From contig CACPEI010000004.1 of assembly GCA_902632875.1 (NCBI GenBank), positions 1-42,354 of the forward strand: DNA of 42,354 nt. Reading direction: 5' to 3'. Within the stretch, counting starts at the first letter, position 1, and every line of letters begins with the position of its first letter. Positions 32,008 through 40,603 of the stretch are shown here, piece after piece. Position numbers and translations under genes: made by a program. Under the pieces are notes generated by a model. The model had not been told where the DNA came from, searched no databases, and saw only the letters and a program-made list of their open reading frames with translations. Source of the DNA: an uncultured Pelagibacteraceae bacterium. Lineage in GTDB: Bacteria > Pseudomonadota > Alphaproteobacteria > Pelagibacterales > Pelagibacteraceae.

Positions 32008-33120
32008 TTATTTGAACAACCCTAAGTCTTTTAGGTCATTAAAAGTCGTAAATAACATTAGAGATAACAATAAAAACAATCCGATTCGAAAAAAACCCTC
32101 TTGAGTTTTCTGAGATAATGGACGTCCTAAAAATTTTTCAAAAGCATAAAACATTAAATGACCTCCGTCCAACATTGGGATTGGAAAAAGATTAATAAGT
32201 CCAAGGCTTATAGAAATATATGCCATCATACTTATAAAAGCCAAAACTCCAAATTCAGCAACTTGACCAGATATTTTAGCTATTCTAATAGGTCCTCCTA
32301 ATTGCGAGGTATCAGCTTTACCAAAAATCATTGCTCCAATGTATTTTAATGAGGAAATGCTCACATAATATACCTCATTAATTGCGTGATATACTGCTTT
32401 TGTGGGACCTAATTTTACATGATTAATTTGGTCATTATACGCACCTAATTTAATTCCAACTATTCTTTTATTAATTTTATTCCCTAAATTATCTTCACCT
32501 AAAATTGTATCTGGTTTTATTCTTAATATTAACTCATCATTTGAACGTCTTACTTTAAAATCTATTATTTCATCTGTTGAAGTCATTATAAATTTAGAAA
32601 CTTCCATAATACTCTCAACTTTATTTCCATCTATTTCTAAAATTATATCATTTTGTTTAAGCCCACCCACCATTGCAGGACTATCATCTTGAACTTCATT
32701 TATTACAGCGGGTGTAAAATCTTTTCCTACAAAAGTGTAAATTGAAAAAAAAATAACTAAAGCCAACAAAAAGTTTGCTAAAGGACCGCCAAAGACAATT
32801 AAAGCCCTTTGATATAATGGTTTTAAAACGAATAATTTTTCTCTATCCGCACCACTATATTTTTTAATTATTTTTTCTTGATCAGCCTGAGAATAAACAT
32901 TTCGATCACCAAAAAATTTAACATATCCTCCAAGAGGTATCCAACAAATTTTCCACCTTGTCCCAGATTTATCATTCCAGCCAAATATTTCTTGACCAAA
33001 GCCAATTGAAAAGTCAGTAACTCCTACCCCATATCTTTTTGCAAAATAATAGTGCCCGTATTCATGTATAAATACAACAACAATTATCAGTAAAATAAAT
33101 GGTAATATATAACTCAGCAT
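32008..33120 (-). CDS. rseP: RIP metalloprotease RseP (site-2 protease)
   Basis: 370 aa polytopic inner-membrane protease. The zinc motif H19-E20-x2-H23 (FIHEYGHYYFAKRYG) is in helix 1, a PDZ domain (about 115-200, with VINEVQDDSPAMVGGLKQNDIILEIDG) sits in the periplasm, and the third ligand motif NLFPIPMLDGGHLMFY is near 320. It cleaves membrane-bound anti-sigma factors and remnant signal peptides. The expected neighbours dxr and bamA are not adjacent; instead a glutamine amidotransferase gene ends three bases upstream. Confidence 0.94.
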   Translation of the reverse strand: MLSYILPFILLIIVVVFIHEYGHYYFAKRYGVGVTDFSIGFGQEIFGWNDKSGTRWKICWIPLGGYVKFFGDRNVYSQADQEKIIKKYSGADREKLFVLKPLYQRALIVFGGPLANFLLALVIFFSIYTFVGKDFTPAVINEVQDDSPAMVGGLKQNDIILEIDGNKVESIMEVSKFIMTSTDEIIDFKVRRSNDELILRIKPDTILGEDNLGNKINKRIVGIKLGAYNDQINHVKLGPTKAVYHAINEVYYVSISSLKYIGAMIFGKADTSQLGGPIRIAKISGQVAEFGVLAFISMMAYISISLGLINLFPIPMLDGGHLMFYAFEKFLGRPLSQKTQEGFFRIGLFLLLSLMLFTTFNDLKDLGLFK

Positions 33121-33123
33121 TTC

Positions 33124-33921
33124 CTAATTATAATATTTGATATTATCTAACCAGTTTTTTAACTCAACCATTCTTTGTGATTTATTTGACACAGCTATCT
33201 CATCCTTTATAAAAGCAATATGATTTTTAATTTCATCTTCACTTTTAAAAACTTTTCTTTTATCAATTAATCTTTTTTTTCTAAATTCGATTAAACTTAT
33301 CATTTTTTCATACGTTATTTCAGGATGATATTGTAGTCCCCAAATTTTTGTATCACCTACTGTAAAGTATATACTTTGAATTTTGTTTTTCTTATTTGAC
33401 GCGAGACAAATACCATTTTTTGGTAAAGTTACCACCTCATCAAAATTAAATGCTGGTGAATTAAAATTATCTTTTTTATTTTTATAAATCGGGTGTTTTA
33501 AACCCTCAGCACTTATCTTAATTTGATTAGCTATACCAATTTGTGAACTTGCTGCTTTTTTAACTACACCACCTGCAGCAGTAACAGCTACTTGCATACC
33601 CCAACATATAGCTAAAATATTTTTCACCTTTTTTTGGCATTCCTTCATAAACTCAATTTGTTTTTTTATTTCAGGTGTATTATTATAAATATTAAGACTG
33701 CTTCCACCCCATATTAATCCATCATAACTAGAGAGTTTTTCAATAATTGAATTAAAATTTTCATCTGACGATGGATTTACAACGTCTAAGTTCATATTAT
33801 CTACATAGTAATTTAAACTTTCTTTTAAGCTTTCGGTGTGAGTTTTAATACCCACTTTAGAAAAACTCTGATTTTCCTCTCTTAAATTTCCCTCAACCAC
33901 TAAAATATTAAAATTATTCAT
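33124..33921 (-). CDS. Class I glutamine amidotransferase-like protein
   Basis: 265 aa. The nucleophile loop is ILAICWGMQVAVTAAGG near residue 105, and the catalytic His/Glu pair is in WGLQYHPEITYEK near 210. The oxyanion strand GLIWGGSSLNIYN replaces the usual GGP. It belongs to the GMP-synthase-glutaminase-like stand-alone group, whose members hydrolyse gamma-glutamyl compounds or glutamine. Its ATG touches the stop of the alcohol dehydrogenase gene (one-base overlap), so they are coupled, and it ends three bases before rseP. Confidence 0.8.
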   Translation of the reverse strand: MNNFNILVVEGNLREENQSFSKVGIKTHTESLKESLNYYVDNMNLDVVNPSSDENFNSIIEKLSSYDGLIWGGSSLNIYNNTPEIKKQIEFMKECQKKVKNILAICWGMQVAVTAAGGVVKKAASSQIGIANQIKISAEGLKHPIYKNKKDNFNSPAFNFDEVVTLPKNGICLASNKKNKIQSIYFTVGDTKIWGLQYHPEITYEKMISLIEFRKKRLIDKRKVFKSEDEIKNHIAFIKDEIAVSNKSQRMVELKNWLDNIKYYN

Positions 33922-35084
33922 TAAAATAATTCACCCGACATGCTGTGTTGATACATTATTTTCATATCATCTAATGTCAATTTTTTTGGATTCCCTCCGG
34001 TAGATGGATCATTAAAAGCCATTTTTGATAGCTTATCTAAATCAAAGTCACTATTTTCTATAACTTCGGAAAGTTTGTGTGGAATATTAAGATTGTTTCT
34101 TAATTCTAGTACCCAATTTAGAAATCCATCAAAAGATTTGTCTTTTAAATCTAAATATTCACAAACTTTAACAATCTTATTTTCTATTACATCTCTATTA
34201 AAACTTAAAACGTAAGGCATGAATATTGCATTTGAAAGACCATGATGAATATTATTTACAGCATTAACTGGGTGACTCAAAGAATGGATACCTCCTAGTC
34301 CTTTTTGAAATGCAGTAGACCCCATACTCGCAGCGGTTAACATGTTCATTCTGGCTTCAATATTTGATCCATTTTTTACTGCTTCTATCAACCATTTTTT
34401 AATTAATCTCATCCCCTCAAGAGCTATACCGTCAGCCATAGGATGATAACCGGGCGCACAAAAAGCCTCTAAATTATGTGCTAGTGCATCCATACCAGTT
34501 GCAGCAGTTACATCGGGAGGAAGATCTATTGTTAAAGTTGGATCTAAAATAACTATTGATGGTAAAAATTTTGGATGAAAGATAATATTTTTAATTCCTG
34601 TTTTTTCATTTAAAATAACTGAAGCTCTACCAGTCTCTGAGCCTGTACCAGCAGTGGTAGGAACAGCAATGATTGGTGATATCTTTTCAGAATTGGCTTT
34701 CTTCCAATTGTCTCCAACATCTTCAAAATCCCATATTGGCAAATTTTGACCAGACATAAAAGCTATTGCTTTACCAACATCTAAACCACTTCCACCTCCA
34801 AAAGCTATTACACCATCACATTTTTTTTCTTTATAAAAATTAACACCTTCAAGTACATTTGTGCCTGTGGGATTACCTTTTACATTTGAATATACTTCTA
34901 CGGTGATATTTTCATTGTTTAAATTTTTTAAAGTATCTTTAACAATCTTTTTATTAACTAATTGATCATCAGTCACAAATAAAGGTTTTTCTAAATTTAA
35001 ATTTTTGCATGCCAATACCATATCTTTAATTCTATTTTCACCAACCCACATAGTTGTTGGATAGTTCCAATTAAATTTTTTCAT
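33921..35084 (-). CDS. Iron-containing alcohol dehydrogenase
   Basis: 387 aa, group III ADH. Rossmann-like FGGGSGLDVGKAIAF near 95-110 binds NAD(P), PTTAGTGSETGRASVI is next, and the metal site is formed by Asp and His in TGMDALAHNLEAF and the two histidines in GIHSLSHPVNAVNNIHHGLSNAI. It interconverts a primary alcohol or semialdehyde and its aldehyde or acid partner. Pairing with a glutamine amidotransferase-like gene is suggestive of amine or amino-alcohol metabolism but not conclusive. Confidence 0.92.
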   Translation of the reverse strand: MKKFNWNYPTTMWVGENRIKDMVLACKNLNLEKPLFVTDDQLVNKKIVKDTLKNLNNENITVEVYSNVKGNPTGTNVLEGVNFYKEKKCDGVIAFGGGSGLDVGKAIAFMSGQNLPIWDFEDVGDNWKKANSEKISPIIAVPTTAGTGSETGRASVILNEKTGIKNIIFHPKFLPSIVILDPTLTIDLPPDVTAATGMDALAHNLEAFCAPGYHPMADGIALEGMRLIKKWLIEAVKNGSNIEARMNMLTAASMGSTAFQKGLGGIHSLSHPVNAVNNIHHGLSNAIFMPYVLSFNRDVIENKIVKVCEYLDLKDKSFDGFLNWVLELRNNLNIPHKLSEVIENSDFDLDKLSKMAFNDPSTGGNPKKLTLDDMKIMYQHSMSGELF

Positions 35085-35085
35085 C

Positions 35086-35643
35086 TTATATTGATTGTTT
35101 TTTTATTAATTCCTCAATCTCTTTTATCATAATTTTGGGAGACTTCATTGCAGGATATATCTTTTGTGCTTTTTTATAACTTAAGATAGCTTTTTCATAA
35201 TTTTTTAGATGAATGTTAACAAGTCCTTGTCCAGCAAGTGCTCCAAAATGTCTTTTTTCTAATTTCAGTACCTCATCGATATCATTTTGAGATTTTTGAA
35301 ATTCTCCTAAAAGAAAAAAAACTGTTGCACGTTTATTCCAAGCTTCTGCCCAATACGGATCAATTTCAATTACCTCCGAAAATAATTTAACAGCTTCATT
35401 TAATTTTTGATTTTCTGCTAATTTTGATCCCTTGAGTAGCATTAATGTTAATTCATTATTAATTGGATGGGTACTCCAAATCTTCCAAATTTTTTGTTCA
35501 ATTTCAAAAGTTAATTTTGAGTTTGTATCTTGTAACTTATCAAAAAGAATATTCAATTCTTTTTCTCTTTCATTTGCTAGTGATTGACCAGTCAAAAAAA
35601 AAATAAAAAAAAATAAATAAAATAATTTTTTCATTTTATTCAA
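35086..35643 (-). CDS. Exported TPR-repeat protein
   Basis: 185 aa with a signal peptide (MKKLFYLFFFIFFLTGQSLA). Two to three tetratricopeptide repeats follow: KLNEAVKLFSEVIEIDPYWAEAWNKRATVFFLLGEFQKS, then QNDIDEVLKLEKRHFGALAGQGLVNIHLKNYEKAILS and a third partial repeat. It is probably periplasmic and mediates protein contacts. The gene overlaps the upstream gene by eight bases and ends one base before the dehydrogenase gene. Confidence 0.85.
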   Translation of the reverse strand: MNKMKKLFYLFFFIFFLTGQSLANEREKELNILFDKLQDTNSKLTFEIEQKIWKIWSTHPINNELTLMLLKGSKLAENQKLNEAVKLFSEVIEIDPYWAEAWNKRATVFFLLGEFQKSQNDIDEVLKLEKRHFGALAGQGLVNIHLKNYEKAILSYKKAQKIYPAMKSPKIMIKEIEELIKKQSI

Positions 35644-36277
35644 ATTTCTCTTTTTTAATTACTTGATATTCAAAATTTTGAGATGTTTCGTTAATTTGTA
35701 ATAGTTTTGCCCCATTTTTGGTATGGAACTTTGTTGCCATCTTCGTCAATGGAGACAGTGTAACTAATCGATTCAGATGATTAGATTTTTTTATTTTTTT
35801 ATAAACTTCTTTTACTATTAATTTTCCACCACCTTTTTTTTTTGACCAAACAGTGTATGCAATTGCAATTTGCCCAACATTTTGGTCTCTATGAGTGCTC
35901 TGTAAATGGGCGTCCTTGCTAAATTTATCTAATTCTATGACATTTTTTGGGACTTTATTAGTAAAAGCAAAGCACATCACAGCATGAATTTCTCTATTAT
36001 ACTTCACACCAAAAATTTTTCTTCCATAACTTGTTCTAAAAGTATTATCTAACTCTGGTCTAACTGGATCCTCCTTGGTATTACACTCTTTAAGTTCAAC
36101 TAATTCAGCTCCTTTTATCCAGCTAAATAAACTATTAATATTTTTATTTATAATTTGCTTATTTCTTCTAATTCTGGCTTTGATCCTAGGTTTGAATTTT
36201 TTACTATTTTTTAAGCTACTATGCTCTAAATATTTTGAAGTTAGTTTTTCTCGAACATTTTTAAATATTTCTCTCAT
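35636..36277 (-). CDS. Putative GNAT-fold acyltransferase-like protein, unknown substrate
   Basis: 213 aa, basic. The N-terminus (1-55) is Lys/Arg-rich and helical. The core has FGVKYNREIHAVMCFAFTNKVP and QIAIAYTVWSKKKGGGKLIVKEVYKKI, which look like strands and the acyl-CoA loop of a GNAT domain. RLVTLSPLTKMATKFHTKNGAKLLQIN follows, whose TLSP stretch recalls malonyl-CoA decarboxylase, itself GNAT-folded. The match is by eye and weak. It is coupled to the TPR gene by an eight-base overlap. Confidence 0.45.
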   Translation of the reverse strand: MREIFKNVREKLTSKYLEHSSLKNSKKFKPRIKARIRRNKQIINKNINSLFSWIKGAELVELKECNTKEDPVRPELDNTFRTSYGRKIFGVKYNREIHAVMCFAFTNKVPKNVIELDKFSKDAHLQSTHRDQNVGQIAIAYTVWSKKKGGGKLIVKEVYKKIKKSNHLNRLVTLSPLTKMATKFHTKNGAKLLQINETSQNFEYQVIKKEKFE

Positions 36278-36304
36278 TTAATTTAAATCTTTTTTTTCAT
36301 TGTT

Positions 36305-36469
36305 TTAAAAATATAATAAAGCAAAAATCGAAATTAAAAATATTACAAAAATAGTTAAGGCAATATAATTGATTTTAATTTTAAATTTTTCATAAATTTT
36401 ATCATTTATTTTTTCCCAAAAAAGAACAATTAAAAATAAAATAACTGCAGGAATAATAAATTTAAGCAT
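36305..36469 (-). CDS. Two-helix membrane microprotein (54 aa)
   Basis: ATG at 36469-36467, TAA at 36307-36305. Two hydrophobic helices (about 3-17 and 35-53) are joined by a charged loop, EKINDKIYEKFKIK. It begins seven bases after the stop of the upstream regulator gene and ends 27 bases before the GNAT-like gene, so it is within the same transcript. I do not recognise a family. Confidence 0.55.
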   Translation of the reverse strand: MLKFIIPAVILFLIVLFWEKINDKIYEKFKIKINYIALTIFVIFLISIFALLYF

Positions 36470-36476
36470 TTAATTA

Positions 36477-38171
36477 TTAACTTTTATCATTAACATAAAC
36501 TGAGACTCCCCTGATATTTATATCAACATCAAACTTTTTGTGTAAAGGTGGAAAAGCTCTTTGAGAACAATCTAATCTGTCACATGTTCTACATGATACA
36601 CCTATTGGTATTTCAGTTTTTTTATCAGAGATATCTAAATTTTCTGTGTAAACAAATTCTTTTGCATATTTTGCTTCACAACCTAATCCAATAGACAGAA
36701 TACTTTTAGATTGACCATACCGTCCAACACCTTTTTCAACAGTTTTAGCTATACAAACATATTTTTCCCCATTTGTCATTTTACTTACGGCAGCTTGAAT
36801 TACTCCTGGTCTTGTAAATGCGGAGTAGACATTCCATCTAGGGCATGCACCACCATATCTTGGTATTTCTATTCCAGATAACGAAAACCTTTTTGAAATA
36901 TTACCAGCCATATCAACTCTTAAAAAATGAAAAGGAATACCAGGTAATTTCGGGTCCTGTAAACAAGTCACTCTATGAGCTACTTGCTCAAAGGAAGTTG
37001 CAAATGTATTTTGTAATAATTGGAGATCATATTTCAATTTTTTACATTCATTATGAAAAAGTTTATAAGGCATAAGTATAGCCGCTCCACAATAATTCAA
37101 TAATGCTACTTGAGTTAATTTTTTCGACTCTTTGGAAGGAAATTTGAATTTTGATAAATAGTATTCAATAATACTAATTGCTCCTACTTGGGCAATTTGA
37201 GCTGCTGCATGTAATTTTTTTGTCTCGAGTGAATTATAATCACTGAGTAATAATTCATTTTTTTTTTTATTAAAAATTTTTGAAAATGGTTTTGTTTCCT
37301 CAGGTATCAAATCTTTTACTTTAATTGAATATTCTTTTTTCAAAAAATCACACAATGCAACATATCTTGTTCTATTATTTTTTTGAACTTTTTCAAAAAT
37401 TTTATTAGCAAAATCCTCAAGTTTAGGAAAATAATTTTTATTTTCCTGTAAAAAATCTGATATGACCTCAGCAGGAAAAGAAGTTTTTCTACTATCAATT
37501 ATTTTACCAGATAAATTTTCTACTTTATTTACAATTTCATGATCTTTTTGTTTGAAATTATCACCAAGTTTTATTAAAGCCTTTGCAATTTTCGGATTTG
37601 TATTAACCAAATCTTTAACTTCAGGTCCCAAGATATCTAGATCATCAAATAATTGATCATCTAATAGATTAGAAATATCATTTTCTAAATTTATATCACT
37701 TTTACTTGTTAAGTCCGATAGATCTACTCGAAGTTCTTTGCTGATTTTAATAAGTAAATTTCCATCAATTTTTCTCTTACTAGATTCTATTAAATTTAAA
37801 TAACTAGGTGATATGTTTATTTGTTCAGCAAACTTGTTTGCTTGTAATCCCAATTGACGTCTAAAAGCTTTAATCTTTGGTCCAATTTTAAGATCTAATT
37901 TATTTAAGTTTTTTACCTTCGAAAATTTTGAAATTGCTAATTTTGAATTATTCAAGTCAATTTCGTTTTCATTTTTCAAATCTGACAATTCAATTCTTAA
38001 CTCTTGACAAAACTTTAATAGTAATTCACCATCAATTCCTCTCTTACCACTTTCAATTAGATTTAAATAACTCGGTGATATATTTAATTGTTCAGCTAAT
38101 TTTTTTGCTTGAAGACCAAGTCTTTTACGAAAAACCTTTAATTTTTCTCCTATTTCTTTACCAAATTTCAT
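36477..38171 (-). CDS. RamB/ScfR-type XRE regulator with duplicated HTH domain
   Basis: 564 aa. Two nearly identical XRE helix-turn-helix domains lie in tandem (about 8-65 and 97-154); by hand they match at 41 of 58 positions and share LNLIES and ISPSYL. A linker follows, then the large C-terminal region of the short-chain fatty-acyl regulator family. There KLHAAAQIAQ stands where ImmA/IrrE has a zinc motif, with RWNVYSAFTRPGVI and a cysteine cluster GVSCRTCDRLDCSQRAFPP further on. Normal RamB/ScfR proteins are nearer 470 aa with a single HTH. RamB-type regulators control acetate and glyoxylate genes, and isocitrate lyase is divergent 330 bases away. A TTGTAAA repeat array covers its start region, implying autoregulation. 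Confidence 0.9.
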   Translation of the reverse strand: MKFGKEIGEKLKVFRKRLGLQAKKLAEQLNISPSYLNLIESGKRGIDGELLLKFCQELRIELSDLKNENEIDLNNSKLAISKFSKVKNLNKLDLKIGPKIKAFRRQLGLQANKFAEQINISPSYLNLIESSKRKIDGNLLIKISKELRVDLSDLTSKSDINLENDISNLLDDQLFDDLDILGPEVKDLVNTNPKIAKALIKLGDNFKQKDHEIVNKVENLSGKIIDSRKTSFPAEVISDFLQENKNYFPKLEDFANKIFEKVQKNNRTRYVALCDFLKKEYSIKVKDLIPEETKPFSKIFNKKKNELLLSDYNSLETKKLHAAAQIAQVGAISIIEYYLSKFKFPSKESKKLTQVALLNYCGAAILMPYKLFHNECKKLKYDLQLLQNTFATSFEQVAHRVTCLQDPKLPGIPFHFLRVDMAGNISKRFSLSGIEIPRYGGACPRWNVYSAFTRPGVIQAAVSKMTNGEKYVCIAKTVEKGVGRYGQSKSILSIGLGCEAKYAKEFVYTENLDISDKKTEIPIGVSCRTCDRLDCSQRAFPPLHKKFDVDINIRGVSVYVNDKS

Positions 38172-38173
38172 TT

Positions 38174-38279
38174 TTTTGTAAATTTTGTAAATTTCAATTT
38201 ACAAAAAATTGACCCCGTTTACAAGTAAAATTGGTCTTTTTTGTAGATTTTGTAAATCTTGTAAATTATAAAATTTACA
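38174..38279. promoter_or_regulatory. Array of TTGTAAA operator-like repeats
   Basis: TTGTAAA occurs at 38176-38182, 38185-38191, 38250-38256 and 38259-38265, with TTGTAGA at 38241-38247. Inverted copies (TTTACAA) are at 38198-38204 and 38218-38224, and TTTACA is at 38274-38279. Direct copies step by nine bases. TTTTGTAAAT and ATTTACAAAA form an inverted repeat (38183-38206) with a four-base spacer. The sites resemble the TTTGCAAA-type operators of RamB regulators. Confidence 0.75.
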
Positions 38280-38440
38280 TGGACGAAAAATTAAAAAATC
38301 AAGAAAATGAAGCTCAAATCATAAAACATGAGGATCTAGCTAGACATAATAACAGAGGGATTTACATGAGAGATGATCATTGTGATTGGGGTTCAAGTGG
38401 AATGAAAGATCTAGTTGAGACCCTAAACGACTCAAACTAA
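38279..38440 (+). CDS. Soluble microprotein (53 aa) between the regulator and aceA
   Basis: I start at the ATG 38279 rather than a TTG at 38231 because the longer frame runs through the repeat array. It is hydrophilic and acidic, without a membrane helix. It reads MDEKLKNQENEAQ, then HNNRGIYMRDDHCDWGSSGMKDLVETL. The DDHCDWGSSG stretch, with Asp, His, Cys and Trp together, looks conserved in kind but matches nothing I recognise. TATAAA ends six bases before the ATG, and no Shine-Dalgarno is present, so the message may be leaderless. aceA starts 61 bases downstream, so they are probably co-regulated. Confidence 0.6.
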   Translation: MDEKLKNQENEAQIIKHEDLARHNNRGIYMRDDHCDWGSSGMKDLVETLNDSN

Positions 38441-38500
38441 TTTTTTCATTCGGCTTGTTTCATTTTAAGTGGGATAACATTAATCAGGTAGAAAATTTAA

Positions 38501-39775
38501 ATGAGTGCAGAAAATATATCATACGAATTAAAGAGATTTGCTGGAATTAAAAGAGACTATACTCCTGAAGATGTTGAAAGATTAAGAGGATCAATAAAAA
38601 TTGAATATTCATTATGTAAGCAACAATCTACAAAATTATGGAAGCTTTTAAATACTGAAAATTATGTAAACACTTTGGGATCTTTATCAGGTAACCATGC
38701 TGTACAACATGCTAAAGCAGGTTTAAAAGCAATTTATTTAAGTGGTTGGCAAGTTGCGGCGGATGCGAATAGTGCTGGTGAAATGTATCCTGACCAATCT
38801 TTATATCCATATGATAGCGCCCCAAAACTAGTTGAGTCAATGAATAATGCACTTTTAAGAGCAGATCAAATTCAGCACATGGAACTTCATGATGGAGATA
38901 TGAAAAAAGATAAAAGAGTGGATTATATGTTACCAATTATTGCTGATGGGGAAGCTGGTTTCGGAGGTCCATTAAATGTATTTGAATTAGCTAAAAAATT
39001 TATAAAAGCTGGAGCAGCAGGTGTTCATTTTGAAGATCAATTAGCAAGTGAAAAAAAATGTGGTCATATGGGAGGGAAGGTTCTAGTACCAACCGGAACG
39101 ATGATCAAAAATTTAAAAGCTGCAAGGCTAGCCGCAGATATAGCGGATGTACCATTAATTATATTAGCAAGGACAGATGCTAATGCAGCAAAATTAATTA
39201 CTAATGACCATGACAAAAATGATAAACCATTCTTAACTGGAGAGAGATCTCCAGAAGGGTTTTATTATGTAAAAGCGGGTATAGAGCAAGCAATATCGAG
39301 AGGTTTGGCTTATGCACCATATTCAGATTTAATTTGGTGCGAAACTGCAACACCAAACCTTGAAGAAGCAAAAAAATTTGCTGATGCAATTCATAAAAAG
39401 TATCCTGGTAAACTCTTAGCATATAATTGTTCTCCATCATTTAACTGGAAAAAGCATTTATCAGACTCGGAAATAGCTTCATTCCAAAAAGAAATAAGTA
39501 ATATGGGGTATAAATTTCAATTTATTACACTTGCTGGTTTCCATACACAAAATATTGCGATTTTTGAACTTGCAGAAAAATATAAAAAAGAAGGTATGAC
39601 TGCATACTCAAAAATCCAACAACAAGAATTTGCTCGTGAAAAAGATGGTTATACAAGTGTCAAACATCAAAGGGAGGTTGGTACCTCATATTTTGACTCA
39701 GTTTCAAACACCATCAGTAGTGGAAAAAGTTCAACTACAGCGATGGAAGGTTCTACCGAGTCAGAACAATTTTAA
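38501..39775 (+). CDS. aceA: Isocitrate lyase
   Basis: 424 aa, close to the bacterial norm. The active-site loop is [14 protein letters not shown] with the catalytic cysteine C187; [23 protein letters not shown] and [17 protein letters not shown] bind substrate and Mg, and [12 protein letters not shown] and [16 protein letters not shown] complete the site. It splits isocitrate into succinate and glyoxylate, the first step of the glyoxylate shunt that lets the cell grow on C2 units such as the acetyl phosphate made by Xsc. It lies divergent from the RamB-type regulator. Malate synthase is not in the window. Confidence 0.97.
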   Translation: MSAENISYELKRFAGIKRDYTPEDVERLRGSIKIEYSLCKQQSTKLWKLLNTENYVNTLGSLSGNHAVQHAKAGLKAIYLSGWQVAADANSAGEMYPDQSLYPYDSAPKLVESMNNALLRADQIQHMELHDGDMKKDKRVDYMLPIIADGEAGFGGPLNVFELAKKFIKAGAAGVHFEDQLASEKKCGHMGGKVLVPTGTMIKNLKAARLAADIADVPLIILARTDANAAKLITNDHDKNDKPFLTGERSPEGFYYVKAGIEQAISRGLAYAPYSDLIWCETATPNLEEAKKFADAIHKKYPGKLLAYNCSPSFNWKKHLSDSEIASFQKEISNMGYKFQFITLAGFHTQNIAIFELAEKYKKEGMTAYSKIQQQEFAREKDGYTSVKHQREVGTSYFDSVSNTISSGKSSTTAMEGSTESEQF

Positions 39776-39807
39776 ATAACAATCCTCTTGATAATATAGT
39801 TATTTAA
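39772..39807. repeat. Inverted repeat after aceA
   Basis: TTAAATAAC (39772-39780) and GTTATTTAA (39799-39807) form nine-base arms with an 18-base spacer in the convergent gap between aceA and the ABC permease. It is too AT-rich and long-looped to be a strong terminator. Confidence 0.35.
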
Positions 39808-39835
39808 TGGCCCAGAAATAGGTCCGTTGAATGAT

Positions 39836-40603
39836 TTAACTTTTAATATTGTAACCTTTTTTAAGCAGAGATGAGACACTAATCACACATACAATAAAAA
39901 ATAAAATCATTAGACCTACACTTATCCATATATTAAAGTCTGAGATACCATAAAAAGAATACCTCAAGCCATTGATAAGATAAACAACTGGATTAAAGTA
40001 AGTAATCATTTGCCAAAACTCAGGCAACATATCTAATGAGTAAAGACTTCCTCCTAAAAAAACCATAGGTGTTATAACCAAGGATGGAACTATAGCCATT
40101 TGTTCAAAATCTTTACTAATCAATCCAATTAAAAACCCAAATAAAGCAAAAGTAAATGACACTAAAATTAGCAAAAAAATCATTAATAATGGGTATTGAA
40201 CTTGAACGTCTACAAAAAAAAGAGAGGTACAAAATATAACAAAACCTACAATCAAAGTTTTTGTAGCACCAGCACTGACAAAAGCTAAAACAATTTCAAA
40301 AGTTGAAATTGGCGCGGCTAAAATTTCGTAAATAGTTCCATTAAATTTAGGAAAAAAAATTCCAAAAGATGTATTACTTATCGATTGTGTTAATAAAGTT
40401 AACATCAAAAGTCCGGGAACAATATAAGATCCATAACTAATTCCATCAATTTTTTGAACATAACCCCCTATGACTGAACCAAAAACAATGAAATACAAAG
40501 ACGTTGATATTACAGGAGATAAAAGTGACTGACCTAACGTTCGTCTAAAACGATCCATCTCATGAAGATAAATAGCCTTTAAACCATAAAAGTTAATTTT
40601 CAT
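39836..40603 (-). CDS. ABC-2 type transporter permease (YadH-like)
   Basis: 255 aa with six helices and the ABC-2 membrane fold. YLHEMDRFRRTLGQSLLSPVISTSLYFIVFG near the N-terminus and SPL-like LVITPMVFLGGSLYSLDMLPEFWQMITYFNPVVYLINGLRYSFYG near the C-terminus match the YadH/NodJ group of exporters. It overlaps the ATPase gene by 11 bases, so the two are coupled and form a half-size exporter pair. Substrate unknown. Confidence 0.92.
   Translation of the reverse strand: MKINFYGLKAIYLHEMDRFRRTLGQSLLSPVISTSLYFIVFGSVIGGYVQKIDGISYGSYIVPGLLMLTLLTQSISNTSFGIFFPKFNGTIYEILAAPISTFEIVLAFVSAGATKTLIVGFVIFCTSLFFVDVQVQYPLLMIFLLILVSFTFALFGFLIGLISKDFEQMAIVPSLVITPMVFLGGSLYSLDMLPEFWQMITYFNPVVYLINGLRYSFYGISDFNIWISVGLMILFFIVCVISVSSLLKKGYNIKS

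Noticed and set aside
38231..38278. Longer version of the 53-aa gene starting at TTG
   Set aside because: The extra codons are made by the operator repeats themselves; the ATG at 38279 is a better start.
38174..38279. Repeat array as a CRISPR or replication origin
   Set aside because: Units are seven bases with nine-base steps and mixed orientation, with no spacers, cas genes, dnaA or parAB nearby; an operator array fits better.
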